Of a stretch of 64,000 nt of DNA, positions 45,604-57,369 are shown in pieces. Numbering within the stretch: the stretch's first letter is position 1; the number at the start of each line of letters is the position of its first letter. Source of the stretch: Alnus glutinosa. Taxonomy: Eukaryota; Streptophyta; Magnoliopsida; Fagales; Betulaceae. A program made the translations under genes and the position numbers. The stretch spans positions 32,161,116 to 32,225,115 of the forward strand of contig NC_084890.1 of assembly GCF_958979055.1 (NCBI RefSeq), given 5' to 3'. Under the pieces are notes generated by a model. It made no database searches and had not been told where the DNA came from. It saw nothing but the letters and a program-made list of their open reading frames with translations.

Positions 45604-46345
45604 AATAATCCTTTAAGCGGCATAAATTTTACTTTGCCTATTATGTTCGAATGTGTAATTCTTCAAATCCTGACCGTTCCTTTTATAGTAAAAGTCTAAG
45701 ATGGTTCCACGTCAATGCTCTACTATAAAACCATAAGCTCTTTCAACAGAGCTCCAAGTAACCTACCGCCGTGTTCAGCCACACTCCGAAGCTAAGGTAA
45801 TTCCATGTTTCTCTCTCAAAGCCTTTGTTGGGTTTTGGTAATATTTGGAAATTACTGTCTAATTGTCCCAACTTTTTGTGTATCTGTGATTGTTTTATGT
45901 AATTTTGCTGTAATGGTTTTGGTACATTGTTTGGACACTGAGAAAATTGAGGAAATGAAGACGAATCAAAATTTTGATTTTTTTTTTTTTGAATTTTTTT
46001 TATTATTCTTCTGCTTACCATTTTCTAGATTGTACTTTCTCTTTCATCCCTACGTTTTCCAGCTACCAAATGGTATTTCTTTTCGTTTTATTTTGCTCTA
46101 TGTTCCATGAAATTAATCTCCCAGTGCATGTTCCATTTACTGTTTAATTTTCAATGGTTGTATTACGATCTAAGTGTTCCACATTATTTACTGACAATCT
46201 TAACTATGAGTATATAAGCTTTTAAGCACCATTTTCTTGCAAGTCAGTTTTTAAGAGGAAGTTCTACCAAAGTTTGTATCATTTGATATAGAGCCAAACA
46301 CCACATCTCATATTCGAGTCATGGAAGAGGCAACCTATGAGATAG
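45604..46345. other. Possible 5' exon remnant and intergenic DNA
   Basis: At 45730-45797 a GC-balanced stretch ends in a donor-like gctaag|gtaattcc, as in a 5' UTR exon. No coding continuation was proven. A short ATG exon-like sequence occurs at 46973-47041 after ttattgcag (MAARRAGAGGQVTPYINSP). The two could be the head of a gene disrupted by the hAT insertion, which is speculation. Confidence 0.25.
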
Positions 46346-46349
46346 AACT

Positions 46350-46558
46350 AAGGCTAATAATTTTTGACACGACCCGTGAATCCAAACAAACATAGCACAA
46401 AGTTATAGGGTTTAATCTTAGGTTAAACGGTTTCGGGTTATAAACTGGTTAACCCGTTTATTAACGTGTCAAACAGGCCAACCCGCGAGTTGACCTGTCA
46501 ACCCGTATCTTTATAAAAAAGAAAGAAAGTAAAGGCTAAAACAAAACCTATGAGCCTG
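46350..46558 (+). repeat. hAT 5'-end copy 1
   Basis: The sequence aaggctaataatttttgaca cgacccgtgaatcc through aagaaagtaaaggctaaaac is about 200 bp and nearly repeats 47050-47248. It contains aactggttaacccgtttatt aacgtgtcaaac. It is either the end of a second, truncated element or an internal duplication of the 5' end of the autonomous hAT. Confidence 0.7.
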
Positions 46559-48202
46559 TTTGTTTGCCTGTTTTGTAAACAATTTTCTGTTTCCAAAACA
46601 GCAAAACATGTTTTTGCACGATAGATGACCGTTTGATTAGTTGTTTTTAAAACAAAAACAAGCAAAACAAAAACACCAAAAAACACGAAATTAGGAAACA
46701 ACTCTAACCTGTTTCTAAAAACTATTACCTGCTACAGTGATAAAATAATGCGCAGAACGGTGTAAACCAGTTTTTCAACTTAAGTGCACAATGTTCGCTT
46801 GGGGGGGAGATCGCAGGTTCTATTCACCATGAGGCAATTTGTCTACCTTCTTCAACACCTTTGCATTCAATTTCTTCCTCTACAATATGCATTTATTCTT
46901 GAAACAGGGAGGAGCTCACCAATTTTCCTTTCGACAGAGAGTAACGTCTTTATTGCAGCCATGGCTGCGAGAAGAGCCGGAGCTGGAGGTCAAGTTACGC
47001 CTTATATAAATTCTCCCATCAATTTTCTGTATGTTGAATCATAACCGTCCTTAATTTTTGATGCGACCTGCGAATTAAAACGAACATAGCACAAAGTTAC
47101 AGGGTTTAAGTTTAGGTTAAATAACTTCGGGTCATAAACTGGTTAACCCGTTTATTAACGTGTCAAACGGGCCAACCCGCAAGTTGACCCGTCAACCCAT
47201 ATCTTTATAAAAAAGAAAGAAAGTGAAGGCTAAAACAAAACCTAAATATTCTTAATCTCTCTTGTCTAACCCTAACCCGTCAACAAAAATGCAGCTGCTC
47301 ACCCCCCCCCCCCCTCTCTCTCTCTCTCTCTCGTCTCCCTCTCTTTCTTGATCTTCTCAGATCCACGCCTTTCATCAATCCCACCAAGGTACTCTCTCTC
47401 TTGCACACAAATATTATATCAAACTTCTTATTTTTTTAATGATTTGGGCTGATTGGTCAAAGAGAAAAGTAGCGTGATTTTGTTTTATTTTGAAGAACTT
47501 CCGAATTTGTGTTGTTTATGTGATTTGTGTTGGAAATCTTAGGGTCTGGTTGATTGTTAAGAATATGTAAGAAAATAGTAACGTATTGATATGCATATTT
47601 AACCACAAGAAAGAAAAATGCAATCTTTCAAGTATTTGTTTTGTTTTGGGAGAGTATTTTGGGTCCTGCCTGATTTAACTTTTTCCTTTTCAATTAATGC
47701 ACTTAGCTTCCAATATATGAGCGACTCCCAACATATATTTATCAAATTTACCTTATCAAAAAAAAAAAATATTTATCAAATGGTTTCTTTTTATGATTTG
47801 GATGAGAGAGACACCAACTCGCTACAAAAGCTTAATGTTATGGGTTTTAGGCTTAACAATATATATATTTTTGAAGCATAAAAATGATGTATTTGTCACC
47901 TTTAGGCAGTGAAGGGAAAATTCCATTAGAAAAAGGTGGATTATAATGATGGTGAAAATTTTGAAGTTAATATATACCAATGCCTATATATTAATTTGTA
48001 GTCTTTAATTCTCAATTTTCAGGTTTACTTCAAGTCCTTTGAGTCCATATAAAGCTTTCTAGTTGTTTTGAGCAGCTCATTTATTGTGTCCAAACATGAA
48101 TCAGGTAAGTTTATCAGCCTTCCAAGCTGCTTTTGTGAGTTAGATTTTATGTACTGCCTAATTTGGAATGACGAACTAAGTTATTAACGATGATGTGTGT
48201 AG

Positions 48203-50443
48203 ATGAGTAACGAAGTTCCTGTGGAAGATTTTGTTGGAGAATTTGACGATGATATGGTTGAATTTAGTACAACAAAAGATGTCTCTATTTGTATGGGGAG
48301 AGATAAAAAGGTCCAAAAGCATAGGACTTCAGAAGTTTGGAACTTTTTTGATCCCCTTCCTAGTATGGGTGATGACAAGGTATGGGCAAAATGCAGGTTA
48401 TGTGGTACTACATACTTGGTTCCAATTGCAAATGGAACTGGAAATTTGAAGTGGCACATACAAACTTGCCCGAGGAGAGACACTTGTGATGTTGGGCAGG
48501 TGCTCATATCTGGAAATCAAGGATCTATGTTTGTAAGTGCCTCTAAATTTTGTCCTAGAAGATATAGAGAATTGTTGGTTGCTTCGGTTATTAAGCATGA
48601 CTTGCCTTTTGAATATGTGGAGTATGATGGTGTAAGAGAAATGATGCAATGCTTGCGTAGTGATGTACCACTTATCTCTAGAAATATTGTTAAAGCTGAT
48701 TTGATTAAGATGCATCTAAGGGAGAAACAAAGGGTTAAATCTATGTTGAACGTTTGTCCTGGGAGGATTTGTTTAACATCTGATTTGTGGACTTCTTTGA
48801 CAACTGATGGGTATATGTGCCTCACAGCACATTTTATTGACAAAAATTGGGTTTTAACTAAAAAGGTGTTGAACTTTTCATTAATGCCCTCACCACATAA
48901 TGATATATCTGTGGGTGAAAGGATGTATAATTTGTTACAAGAGTGGGGGATTGAGACCAAGGTTTTTTCTATAACATTGGATAATGCTTCTTCCAATGAT
49001 GTTTTTGTTGGGTTATTAAAACATCAATTGAACATTAAGAAAGCCATTCTTTGTGAAGGTGAGTTCTTTCACCTTTGTTGTTGTGGCCATATTCTTAATG
49101 TGATAGTGCAAGATGGTTTGAAAGAGATTGATAGTGCTCTCCAAAAGATTCGTGATAGTGTGAAGTATGTTAGAGAATCACAATTGAGAAAACAAAATTT
49201 TCTTCAGGCTGTGAATCAAATGTCATTGGATAGTGAAAAGGGGTTAAGACAAGATGTGCCAACCAGATGGAATTCTACATATCTTATGCTTGAGACTGCT
49301 ATTCATTATCAGCGTGCTTTTAGTTATTTAGAGATGATTGATTCAAACTATAAGCATTGCCCTACTGCACTTGAATGGAAAAAAGCGACTAATATATATT
49401 GTTTTTTGACTTCCTTTTACCATGCTGCATGTGAGTTTTCTGGTACTAAGTATCCCACAGCCAACCTATACTTTCCTGTGATTTTTGACATTTATGTAAC
49501 CTTGAAGGAAGAAGTTGAGAGCGAAGATGAGTATAAAAGATCAATGGCAACTCAAATGCTCTCTAAATTTGAGAAATATTGGTCAAAATTCAGTGTAGTG
49601 TTGGCTATAGCAATTGTCTTGGATCCTCGATACAAGCTTCAACTTATAAATTTCTGTTATATGAAGCTTTATGGAGTTACTGATTCTAGAGAGTTTTTGC
49701 ATGTTCGTGAGAAATTATTCTCTCTCTTTATGGAATATAGTGGTTCCTCTACAACTTCAAGCACCATAGCCATTGAAAAACATGATCCCCAAAAACATGG
49801 CAAGAAGCGTTCCAAATTGATGGAGGTAAATTATATGTTTATTTAGTGATTTGCATGATATTCTTAGTAACTTAGTATATATACTCATAACCACTTAGTA
49901 AATCATGCTTATATTCTCTCGTTTTCATGTAGGAATATTTCGCATTATGTCGGGATGATTATTCAAAAAGGAATCAATTAGAACTTTATTTGAATGAACC
50001 TCTGGTAGTGGATATGAATGAAGAATTTGACGTTCTTTCATTTTGGAAAGTAAATGAATTTCGCTATCCTAAAGTAGCTGCTATGGCTCGTGATATTTTG
50101 AGTATTCCTGTTTCTACTGTTGCTTCAGAATCCATTTTTCGTGTTGGTGGACATGTGATTGATCAATATAGGAGTTCACTCAAGCCTGATATTGTTGAGG
50201 CACTAGTTTGTACTAAAGATTGGTTATATGAAGAGCAAGGTAATATTAGTTATTTGCATATTTAATTTCTTCATTAACTGTATTATTTTTTTTACTACAC
50301 TATCATAACACTAATTCCTCTTATCTTTTGATATAGAACACACACAAATGAAGTTGGATGAGCTAGAAGATATTCTGACAACATATATCAATTCCAGTGA
50401 CATTCCAAATTCATGTGAAGCAAATTTTGTTAATATTTCTTAA
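48203..50443 (+). CDS. hAT (Ac-like) transposase, three exons, apparently intact
   Basis: Cut-and-paste DNA transposase. Exons 48203-49825, 49933-50239 and 50337-50443 splice in frame to 678 residues without stops. A BED zinc finger at about residues 46-89 has SEVWNFFDPL, C64, C67, H85 and C89 (KCRLCG, LKWHIQTC). The RNase-H-like core has LTSDLWTS (D194) and ITLDNASSND (D260), candidates for the first two catalytic acids. GHILNVIVQDGLKEID and RQDVPTRWNSTYLML follow. A C-terminal hAT dimerisation domain in exon 2 has FDVLSFWKVNEFRYPKVAAM and IPVSTVASESIFRVGGHVID; its Glu607 is a candidate third acid. The family usually has CxxH-A-H-x-LN where this protein has CCCGHILN. Expression and activity cannot be judged. 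A domesticated gene is possible, but the flanking hAT ends argue for a transposon. Confidence 0.88.
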
Positions 50444-51139
50444 CATGTGCATATGTGTGGATGACTTATTTCTATATTGAAATATTATGGTAAATTGAAA
50501 CAACCAAATGGAAGTCGATGACTTCTTTCTATGTAGAACTCTTTGTTGCTGCTTGTGGGTTTTGCCCTTGCTGGTTGGCTTTTTTTTTCTTTTTTGTGGA
50601 GGATTTTCTGTTTGATGCTATTGGCCTGCTGCTTTGGTTATGCATTCTGGTTGTAGCTTGTTGGGTGCTGAATTCTCTGTTTGTTGACTTTTCCTGGAAG
50701 ACAGATCTCTATTTTATTCTGGAGGATGGGCAGATGATTTTGTTGATATGCTGACCTAGTGAATATCCTGTAAATTTTGTTTAATTTTAGTGTCAACATT
50801 TAGTAGAAACATTCATTCGTCTCAACTGTCATGTATGTCTCAAATCTGAGTCACATTGCTCGAACCCTCTTTTATTTTTGCTATATATATATATATATAT
50901 GAATGTAGTTGTATAACTAGATAACATGTATGTGGGTAAGGTTTGCTTTGTGTTTCAAAGTTTAGTGGGCTTAATCAATGTAAATTTATTGAATTTAGAG
51001 CCTAGTTCCTGAGTTGTTTGTTGATTTTTATATTGTTCTTAAGGTAAGTTTTTTGGCTACTTATGGGAAGAATAGTTGATAAAATTTTGGAATGAATTGA
51101 ACAAAGAAAGAAAGAAAGAAAAGGATCAAGTTTGTTAGC
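50444..51139 (+). other. hAT 3' non-coding region
   Basis: Sequence between the transposase stop and the right subterminal repeats, with an (AT)n run at about 50882-50900 and a GAAA repeat near 51105-51120. The 50518-50754 frame has no family signature. Confidence 0.5.
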
Positions 51140-51394
51140 TAAACGGGTCGTGTTGGGTTACCCCATTAATTAGTGTGCGGCATTCAGATTTATTTGTTTT
51201 ACTCGTTTAGCCAAACGGGTCATGTTCGGGTTGACACTAGCGGATTAATGGGTCAACTTGAACCAAACACATCAACTCGTTTTGCTAGCCCCAATAGAGT
51301 GAGTTGCCATAAATGTCAGCTGCATAGCGCGGTGGTATGTCACGATCGTTGTGCCCTTTATCATGTGTATGCCCGCAGGTAGAATGTCTATGAC

Positions 51395-51935
51395 TCTTCC
51401 TCAACCTTGCTTTGATGTAAACAACATCGACCACTATCATGTTCATGGGTTCGGTTATGGCTATAAAGTAGTGATTACAAGGTGCTGAAAATCGTGTATA
51501 CAGATTATGATAGTCGGGTATTTCCATATCGGGCAGAACTGTTTAAACTCCAAACAGGTGTTTGGGAGACTGAACGTACGACTCTCACTCTACTAAACCT
51601 AACAAAAATTTCAGGCAGGTTTTCATGCATGCTGCTAGCCATTGGGTTGAGTATAAAAAAGGATTTCGTGGGGTACTTCGACTCTCGAGAAATGGTGATC
51701 CTGTTGTTTCATGTGTGATGAGGAATTCTGAGTGACAAAGCTTCTGAATGTTCTAGCTAGTCTACCACAACCCTATTCTCTTGTGGTCTCTGATGGATTG
51801 TCATCTTTGATACAATATAACCCAAGAAGAAATGACCATTTGGATTACCATTTGGGTCAGCGATATTGGTTCAAGGGATTAGTGGGGGTTGAAGCAGTTT
51901 TTAGGGGGTATGCCGTAGTATTTGTTCTTTGTTTT
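51395..51935 (+). pseudogene. F-box associated-domain pseudogene
   Basis: Read in shifting frames, the sequence gives HVHGFGYGYKVV, then KVLKIVYTDYDSRVFPYRAE and LFKLQTGVWET, then HAASHWVEYKKGFRG, then DEEF with VTKLLNVLASLPQPYSLVV and a weak remainder. This order matches the F-box associated (FBA) region of plant F-box proteins, the substrate-binding part of SCF ubiquitin ligases. No F-box is seen and at least three frame breaks or stops are present. It begins about 100 bp past the right end of the hAT element. Confidence 0.6.
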
Positions 51936-52634
51936 TTTTTTTTTTTTTTCAATATATTATCAGCATGTCCAAATTTACTAAACGGCTAAACGCTAAGTAA
52001 TAACTTAATTATAAATGTGTTGAGTGATCAATTAATTATCAGCATGTCCAAATGTAGTAAACACTAAGGATACGTACGCTTAGTATGTGGAATGGTTATT
52101 TCATTAGGAAAAACGAATAATCTTATTAAAAATAAAAAAATGTAGAATAAAATAGTATTGGTATTGGAGTATACATATACACTTTAACAGGAATAACTAT
52201 TCTCATGACTAATGATGAAATGACTATTTCTTAACCCCTATGGACCATGAGAATGACTATTCTAAGGTTATTTTATTACACTTTCTTCAATTTCCAATAG
52301 AAGTTATTCCATTTTTTCTATTGGAATAGCCATTTCGTGTACCAAACATAACCTAAATAATACCTTAATGATATGATTGAGATGGTACAAGGGCTTATTG
52401 GCATTACATCTTAACAAGGTGAGATAGTGGTGGAATAAACGTGTGATTTTTAGCATTATTGCAAAATTATATATTACAATATAGGACAAAGGACATGACA
52501 CTGCACTAGCAAGCTACCCATTTCTTATTCTATAATGATATACTACATAGTAGGTCTTATCATCTATAAAACATAAGAAATAAAGGCAGATATTCTGTCT
52601 AGAAGACAGAAAAAAGGTAGATATTCTAAAGAGT
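51936..52634. other. Intergenic DNA with MITE-like repeat
   Basis: A T tract at 51930-51949 is followed by a MITE-like segment at about 52068-52355. Its ends, tatgtggaatggttatttca ttaggaaa and tattggaatagccatttcgt gtaccaaacataacct, resemble the elements at 43.4 and 44.9 kb. The 3' UTR of the mARC-like gene lies at the right end. Confidence 0.45.
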
Positions 52635-55600
52635 TCAAGCTGCTGCTTCATTGGCAGAGGAAACCTTTCTCTGGATATAAATGGGATCTCCCACTTTAAG
52701 GATCTTTCCCTTCCCTTCAGTAAGAGAGTCCTTCCAGACTAAATTTTGACCAAAGTAGACCTGCAGAACCATTTAACGTGTTATCTGTTAATCATTTGAA
52801 GGGAGGGAATAAAATTGTTTGGCACAGTTAAGGATTCAAGACTCACCTTTCCCTGCTGTTTCTGAGTTGGACGTAAGACTTTGTCTGACCGGATTTTCTT
52901 AAGAGTGTCATTCAGCTCAGGGCCTGCAATCCCAGTTTCTTGGTTGATTGTAGGGACCTAAAATATACAGAAGCTCTTTGTAAACATTGAAAGATATAAC
53001 ACAGTCAAGCAGGTGAAATACACACTCTAATTAGTGCTTTAAGAGGTTCAGACACAACTCCATCTATGGGAAGCCCATATGTAATAGTCAAATGGCTGCA
53101 AATAATATATCAGGACCCAAAGATACGGATATGTACACGTAGAAATTTTAGGGTGGTCAGATATTGGAACTTATAATTCTTGCATTTAACTGAGGAGGTA
53201 GTTAAAAAAGAACAATAAAATGTCAAGTTTTGCCGAATCAAGTGAATTAGATGATTTAGGGTGACTATAGTATCCACCAGCAGAGGATCTGCTAAACATG
53301 TTCAACCTGTTCAACTCTGGGGCTGGAGAAGGCACTCATGCTTCATCTTTGAGCTCAACTGCAAGCTGTAGTTTTTTAAATTTTATCTTCAATAATTCGT
53401 CTTACCAAGTGGCTGATAACATTTTCATTTCAAGTTACCCACCATAAAGTGAAGATATTTTGTACCTCACATTGGTATAATGAAAACACACACACACATG
53501 CGACAAATGAGATACATTTGTTAGAGTATCAGCAGCTAAGCCAACAACTCATCGAATGCTCAGACGGGAAGCTCATGTAGCTGGCAATCTGTTCCACTCC
53601 CAATTGAACACAAAGACTCACAAAGACTCTGTTTCTACTGATATAGCAGTTGCTGCAGATGTTAATACCAAGCAGGGAGATAAGACTAAGCAGGAGTTTT
53701 CAATATTTGATAATGAAGATGAAGGGAATATTCAAATGCTCATTGACAAAGGATCAGTCTCAGCTGTTAGCTAGGATAACATAGTATTTGTATTTGCTAT
53801 GTTGTATCTGCTGTGTTATTTATCTTTAGTTTGAATTGTAATTATCTTTGGGTTTCAGTTGTACAAGTGCACATATACTCGAAGTTATCATTGTACAGTG
53901 ACTGTCTATATATTGAATACAACGCAGTAGGAGAATTTATCCTGGCCAAATCAATTCCGCAATACTTTCTTTCAACATTAATACTCTTATGGAAAATAAT
54001 TTGATTTTCATTAGAGAGGTAGAAAATGAAGAGTGATTGGTCTTACCTTACAGCGGGAGCATAGCTTGACACCCTGAAAAGTGAATTTGTTTATCTTGAT
54101 CTCTGTCCACAAGTCTTCAGCAAATGGTTCACAACCATGAACCAGGATGCTGAAAAATGCAAACAAAAATTTTCATGAGACAAATCCGTTAACATTTTGG
54201 GCATGTTTAGTTATTAGTATTGGCTCTTATGGCAGTGACTGGTTCCACTACTAAACAGTGCAAAGTACATGGATTCTTATAGTTATAGATGAAATAAAGA
54301 GACATGATAAAGAGTGGATACTTGGGTCTGAAACGGTTAGCTGATATGGGCTCCTTGAGGAGCTTATTTAGTGCATCCATCGATCCCTGTAAAAGATATG
54401 TCGATATCAACCTTTAAGATTCTATCTAAAAGCAAGGAAAACTAAGCTTTCATTTCTCAACTGGACCAACCTGAGATAATAGCAAGTATGGATACATGTC
54501 AGAGAACAAGACACTGTGTCCAGGAGCATACCCAGGTTCTACAGGCCTAGTTTCTGAAGCTGCATTAGAAAATGATGGAATCCATGATTTAAAATAGAAA
54601 TAAATATAAGAAATTTAAATAAGAAAGAAAGTCATCCCAGATGCTCAGAATGATTGGAAATCCTCTGCCGAGGCTTCCATGGAAAGAGTGTAAAGAAAAA
54701 CATATAACAAAATAGAAGATGAAACAAAAAGAAGACAAATCTTGTAACTAATCATAGGGGAGTTGGCACAAATCAGAACAACATGCAGCCAAATCAGACA
54801 TTAGTTGTTGTTGAGTTGGGAAATATGACTCTGAGCATAATGACATACATGTATGTATGTATTTGGCTCTTTTTTCCCTTTCCTCTTGATGGTATGTATG
54901 CATTTGTCTACCATCCGTACATGTGTGTATGTGTGTTACAATACCAAAACATGGGCCTGCCCATGCCCATTCATCCTTCAATTCATGAACATTTTATTTT
55001 CAATGCCCCCAACTAACTTAATTTGTGCCTTCACTGGTACCCTTAATTAGTGGGAACAATGTCCTCTTTTAAAATGCAAAAAGATCAAGCCCTACCGGTA
55101 TTAAAACGAACTAGCCGGCAGGGCTTCCCAAGATAATTTGAAAACCATTGTGATGCTTCATCTCCTTCATCCAATGCAGAGCCAGACCATTCCCAGACTG
55201 AGACACCATCTGCTATTTCACGTGGTTTACTGAGAGCAACCTTTAGCACATTCATCCCAGGTGCTTTTAAGACTGAGACAAATAAGTGGTAAATTACAAT
55301 GAAGAGCCATAGAGAAAAAAATAAAAAAGATACAGAAATTTAAATATTCAATTTGCAATGAATGGAGAAATATGTTGGACATATAAAATAATTGTTGAGA
55401 GAAATTTTAGAAGGCCTAAGCCACCTTTCAACATTAAGTCCAGAATACTGGGACCAACTAGCACAGGCCATTAAAATCACAACTCCATAATCGAGGTCAT
55501 CATACCTACTAGCATAGGGCATGCAAATCATACTTCCTTTTGATCACAACATTAACATTAAAAAGAAAGAATTAAGGTTTCATCTCAAAATCAGCTAGTA

Positions 55601-57369
55601 AACTCTATATAAACAGTCTGGCCTAGAACACACATACATAGTGATCAGAGAAACTTACATCAATTTGATAATTTAACAGTTGACAATCAATATCTTTTTT
55701 TTTTTTTTGGTATGATAAGTGAAAAAAAATCAATGTAGGGCTTAGCCTGGTACCTGAGATGAGGCAACCACCATACCACCATAGTTTCAAAGAATTTTGT
55801 TCAGAAGACAACATAAATAAAGAACAAAGAATTTACCCATGTATGAGCTCTTGGTAGGTTCCCAACCCTCTGAAAAGGCCTCATTTGGCAACTCCACCTC
55901 AACCAAAGCAAGCTTTGGTTCAACTCTCTGAGTATATGCCCTCCCTTTGGCATTTACAACTATCCATTGCCGATCCCATCGAAATCCTGTAATATCAAGC
56001 GCCAAAAAAGAAAAAAAAAAAAGAAGTAGAAAAAAAAAGGGACAAAGCAATCAGGTCTAACTGATAAAAGTTTTATTTTTTTTATTTATTGTTTATTTTT
56101 ATGAGTAACTTGGCTGTTTCTATAGTAGACTGCTGGTATTGTTGAGAATCTTTGGTTGTATATATTTCTTTGGCTGGTGGATTTTTTTTTTGGGTGTAAT
56201 TGATGTAGTTGCTTTTATAGATACTGCTGTTTTGTGTTAGTGTGTTGTTTTCGTTGTTGGTTAATGAAATTTGTATTCCTCCAAAAAAAAAAATCTAAAG
56301 TAATTTTCAATAACAACTAATTGGGGTCTGCTAAATTAATCAATTTATACAAGGATACCATCACCTATTCAGTAGACCTATGATGTAATACAACAATCCA
56401 GACTCTAAAGAAAAAGAAGGGCTTAGGATTGGAACTCAAATGACAGGGTTACAAAATTTATATCTTTGAGACTCCTATCTTTCTGTTATCCATTTACTTT
56501 ATTCAATGGCTTTGTGCCAACAGACTGTGGTTCTTAAATTGACCATTAAAATAGTTTCCCAGGTTCAGTTTCGGCTTGGTTCCTGAACGAAAAAGTTTGA
56601 CAAATTTGGTCAAAAAAATTAGGCTATCTTAGATTGGTTCAAGCCTAAGCTTGTTCATCAGCCTTACTGATTCTGCTAACTAGCATGATTTTGCCGAAGC
56701 TTAATATCTCTTATCAAGAGAAAAACCTCATGAACTTACTATTACTTAGACTGTTCAACAGCATAACTATATAAAATTCGATGTGGCTTTAGCTCATCTT
56801 TTTTAGTTTTCTAACAAGAATCGCTTTCTATTTACTTCTATCCAAAATTTCAACTTTTTATTTTTTCAAATTCTGAAGATCCAAAATCTTTGTTTTGTTT
56901 TCCTCCGACCAATTGTACAATTATAAAATTTCCGTTGTGGAGTAACTGTTTTGAAGAACACTAAATAAAACGCAAATTTCAGTTAAACGGTCTCTGCAAT
57001 CAAAAGGGTTTTCTGACCATGGAAAATTCAGCGAGTCAGTAACTTCACATTAAAAATTATAGATGATCGATCAAAATTTGAAATTGAGCACTCACTTTCA
57101 ACTTGAAAAAGAAAAGCGATAAACCCCAGAAACTGATAAAGAGTGATACACACTAATGTTCAGGCTTAGAAAACTTCAAGAAAACAGAGAGAACAATCAA
57201 ATGGGTCAAAGAAACAACGGTGGAAGAACATCAAATGGAACAAAAAAGAACAATTTGAAGAAGTGGATCATGTTGATTTACCAGTGGGAGTGATGGGTGC
57301 TTGAGAAACTGAAATTCCACGACATGACTTTATTGGGTATACGAAAATTGATGACACTTTGGCCGCCAT
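52635..57369 (-). CDS. MOSC-domain molybdenum cofactor protein (mARC-like)
   Basis: mARC proteins use a Mo cofactor to reduce N-hydroxylated compounds with cytochrome b5 and its reductase. Minus-strand exons, 5' to 3': 57369-57282, 55986-55837, 55272-55096, 54553-54471, 54386-54322, 54149-54047, 52957-52847, 52760-52635. They total 903 bases, 300 residues, close to the Arabidopsis homologues (At1g30910, At5g44720). The N-terminal beta-barrel domain has SIFVYPIKSCRGISVSQA and GFRWDRQWIVVNAKGRAYTQ, RVEPKLALVEVELP. The MOSC domain has DMYPYLLLSQGSMDALNKLL, ANRFRPNILVHGCEPFAED and VKLCSRCKVPTINQETG; Cys221 of CSRC is the likely Mo ligand. It ends YFGQNLVWKD..KVGDPIYIQRKVSS. All introns are GT..AG. 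Intron 6 contains an unidentified opposite-strand frame. Confidence 0.92.
53556..53774 (+). other. Unidentified open frame inside an mARC intron
   Basis: A plus-strand frame in intron 6 of the minus-strand mARC-like gene. The reading ..REAHVAGNLFHSQLNTKT.. DNEDEGNIQMLIDKGSVSAV is acidic, Lys-rich and non-repetitive. About 110-180 bp downstream lies sequence resembling the tail of a retroelement (gtatttgtatttgctatgtt, tattgaatacaac). I do not recognise it. It may be a retrotransposon or gene fragment inserted in the intron; chance is also possible at 72 codons. Confidence 0.2.

Larger units (their letters stand above)
47050..51296 (+). mobile_element. hAT element with complete transposase gene
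   Basis: The left end region is 47050-47248 (taatttttgatgcgacctgc, gttaacccgtttattaacgt) and the right end region 51140-51296 (aaacgggtcgtgttgggtta, aacgggtcatgttcgggttg, ending tcgttttgctagcccc). Both carry the GGGTY/ACCCG subterminal words of hAT ends, in opposite sense, around an intact transposase. The exact outer bases and an 8-bp duplication could not be settled: the left end could instead be at 46350. A poly-C/TC tract lies near 47302-47332. Confidence 0.65.

Noticed and set aside
46350-46357. ATAGAACT before 46350 and ATAGAGTG after 51296 as the hAT target duplication
   Set aside because: Only five of eight bases agree, so it does not fix the element limits.
48184-48996. Antisense frames of 105-159 codons over the hAT transposase
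   Set aside because: Shadows of the transposase reading frame.
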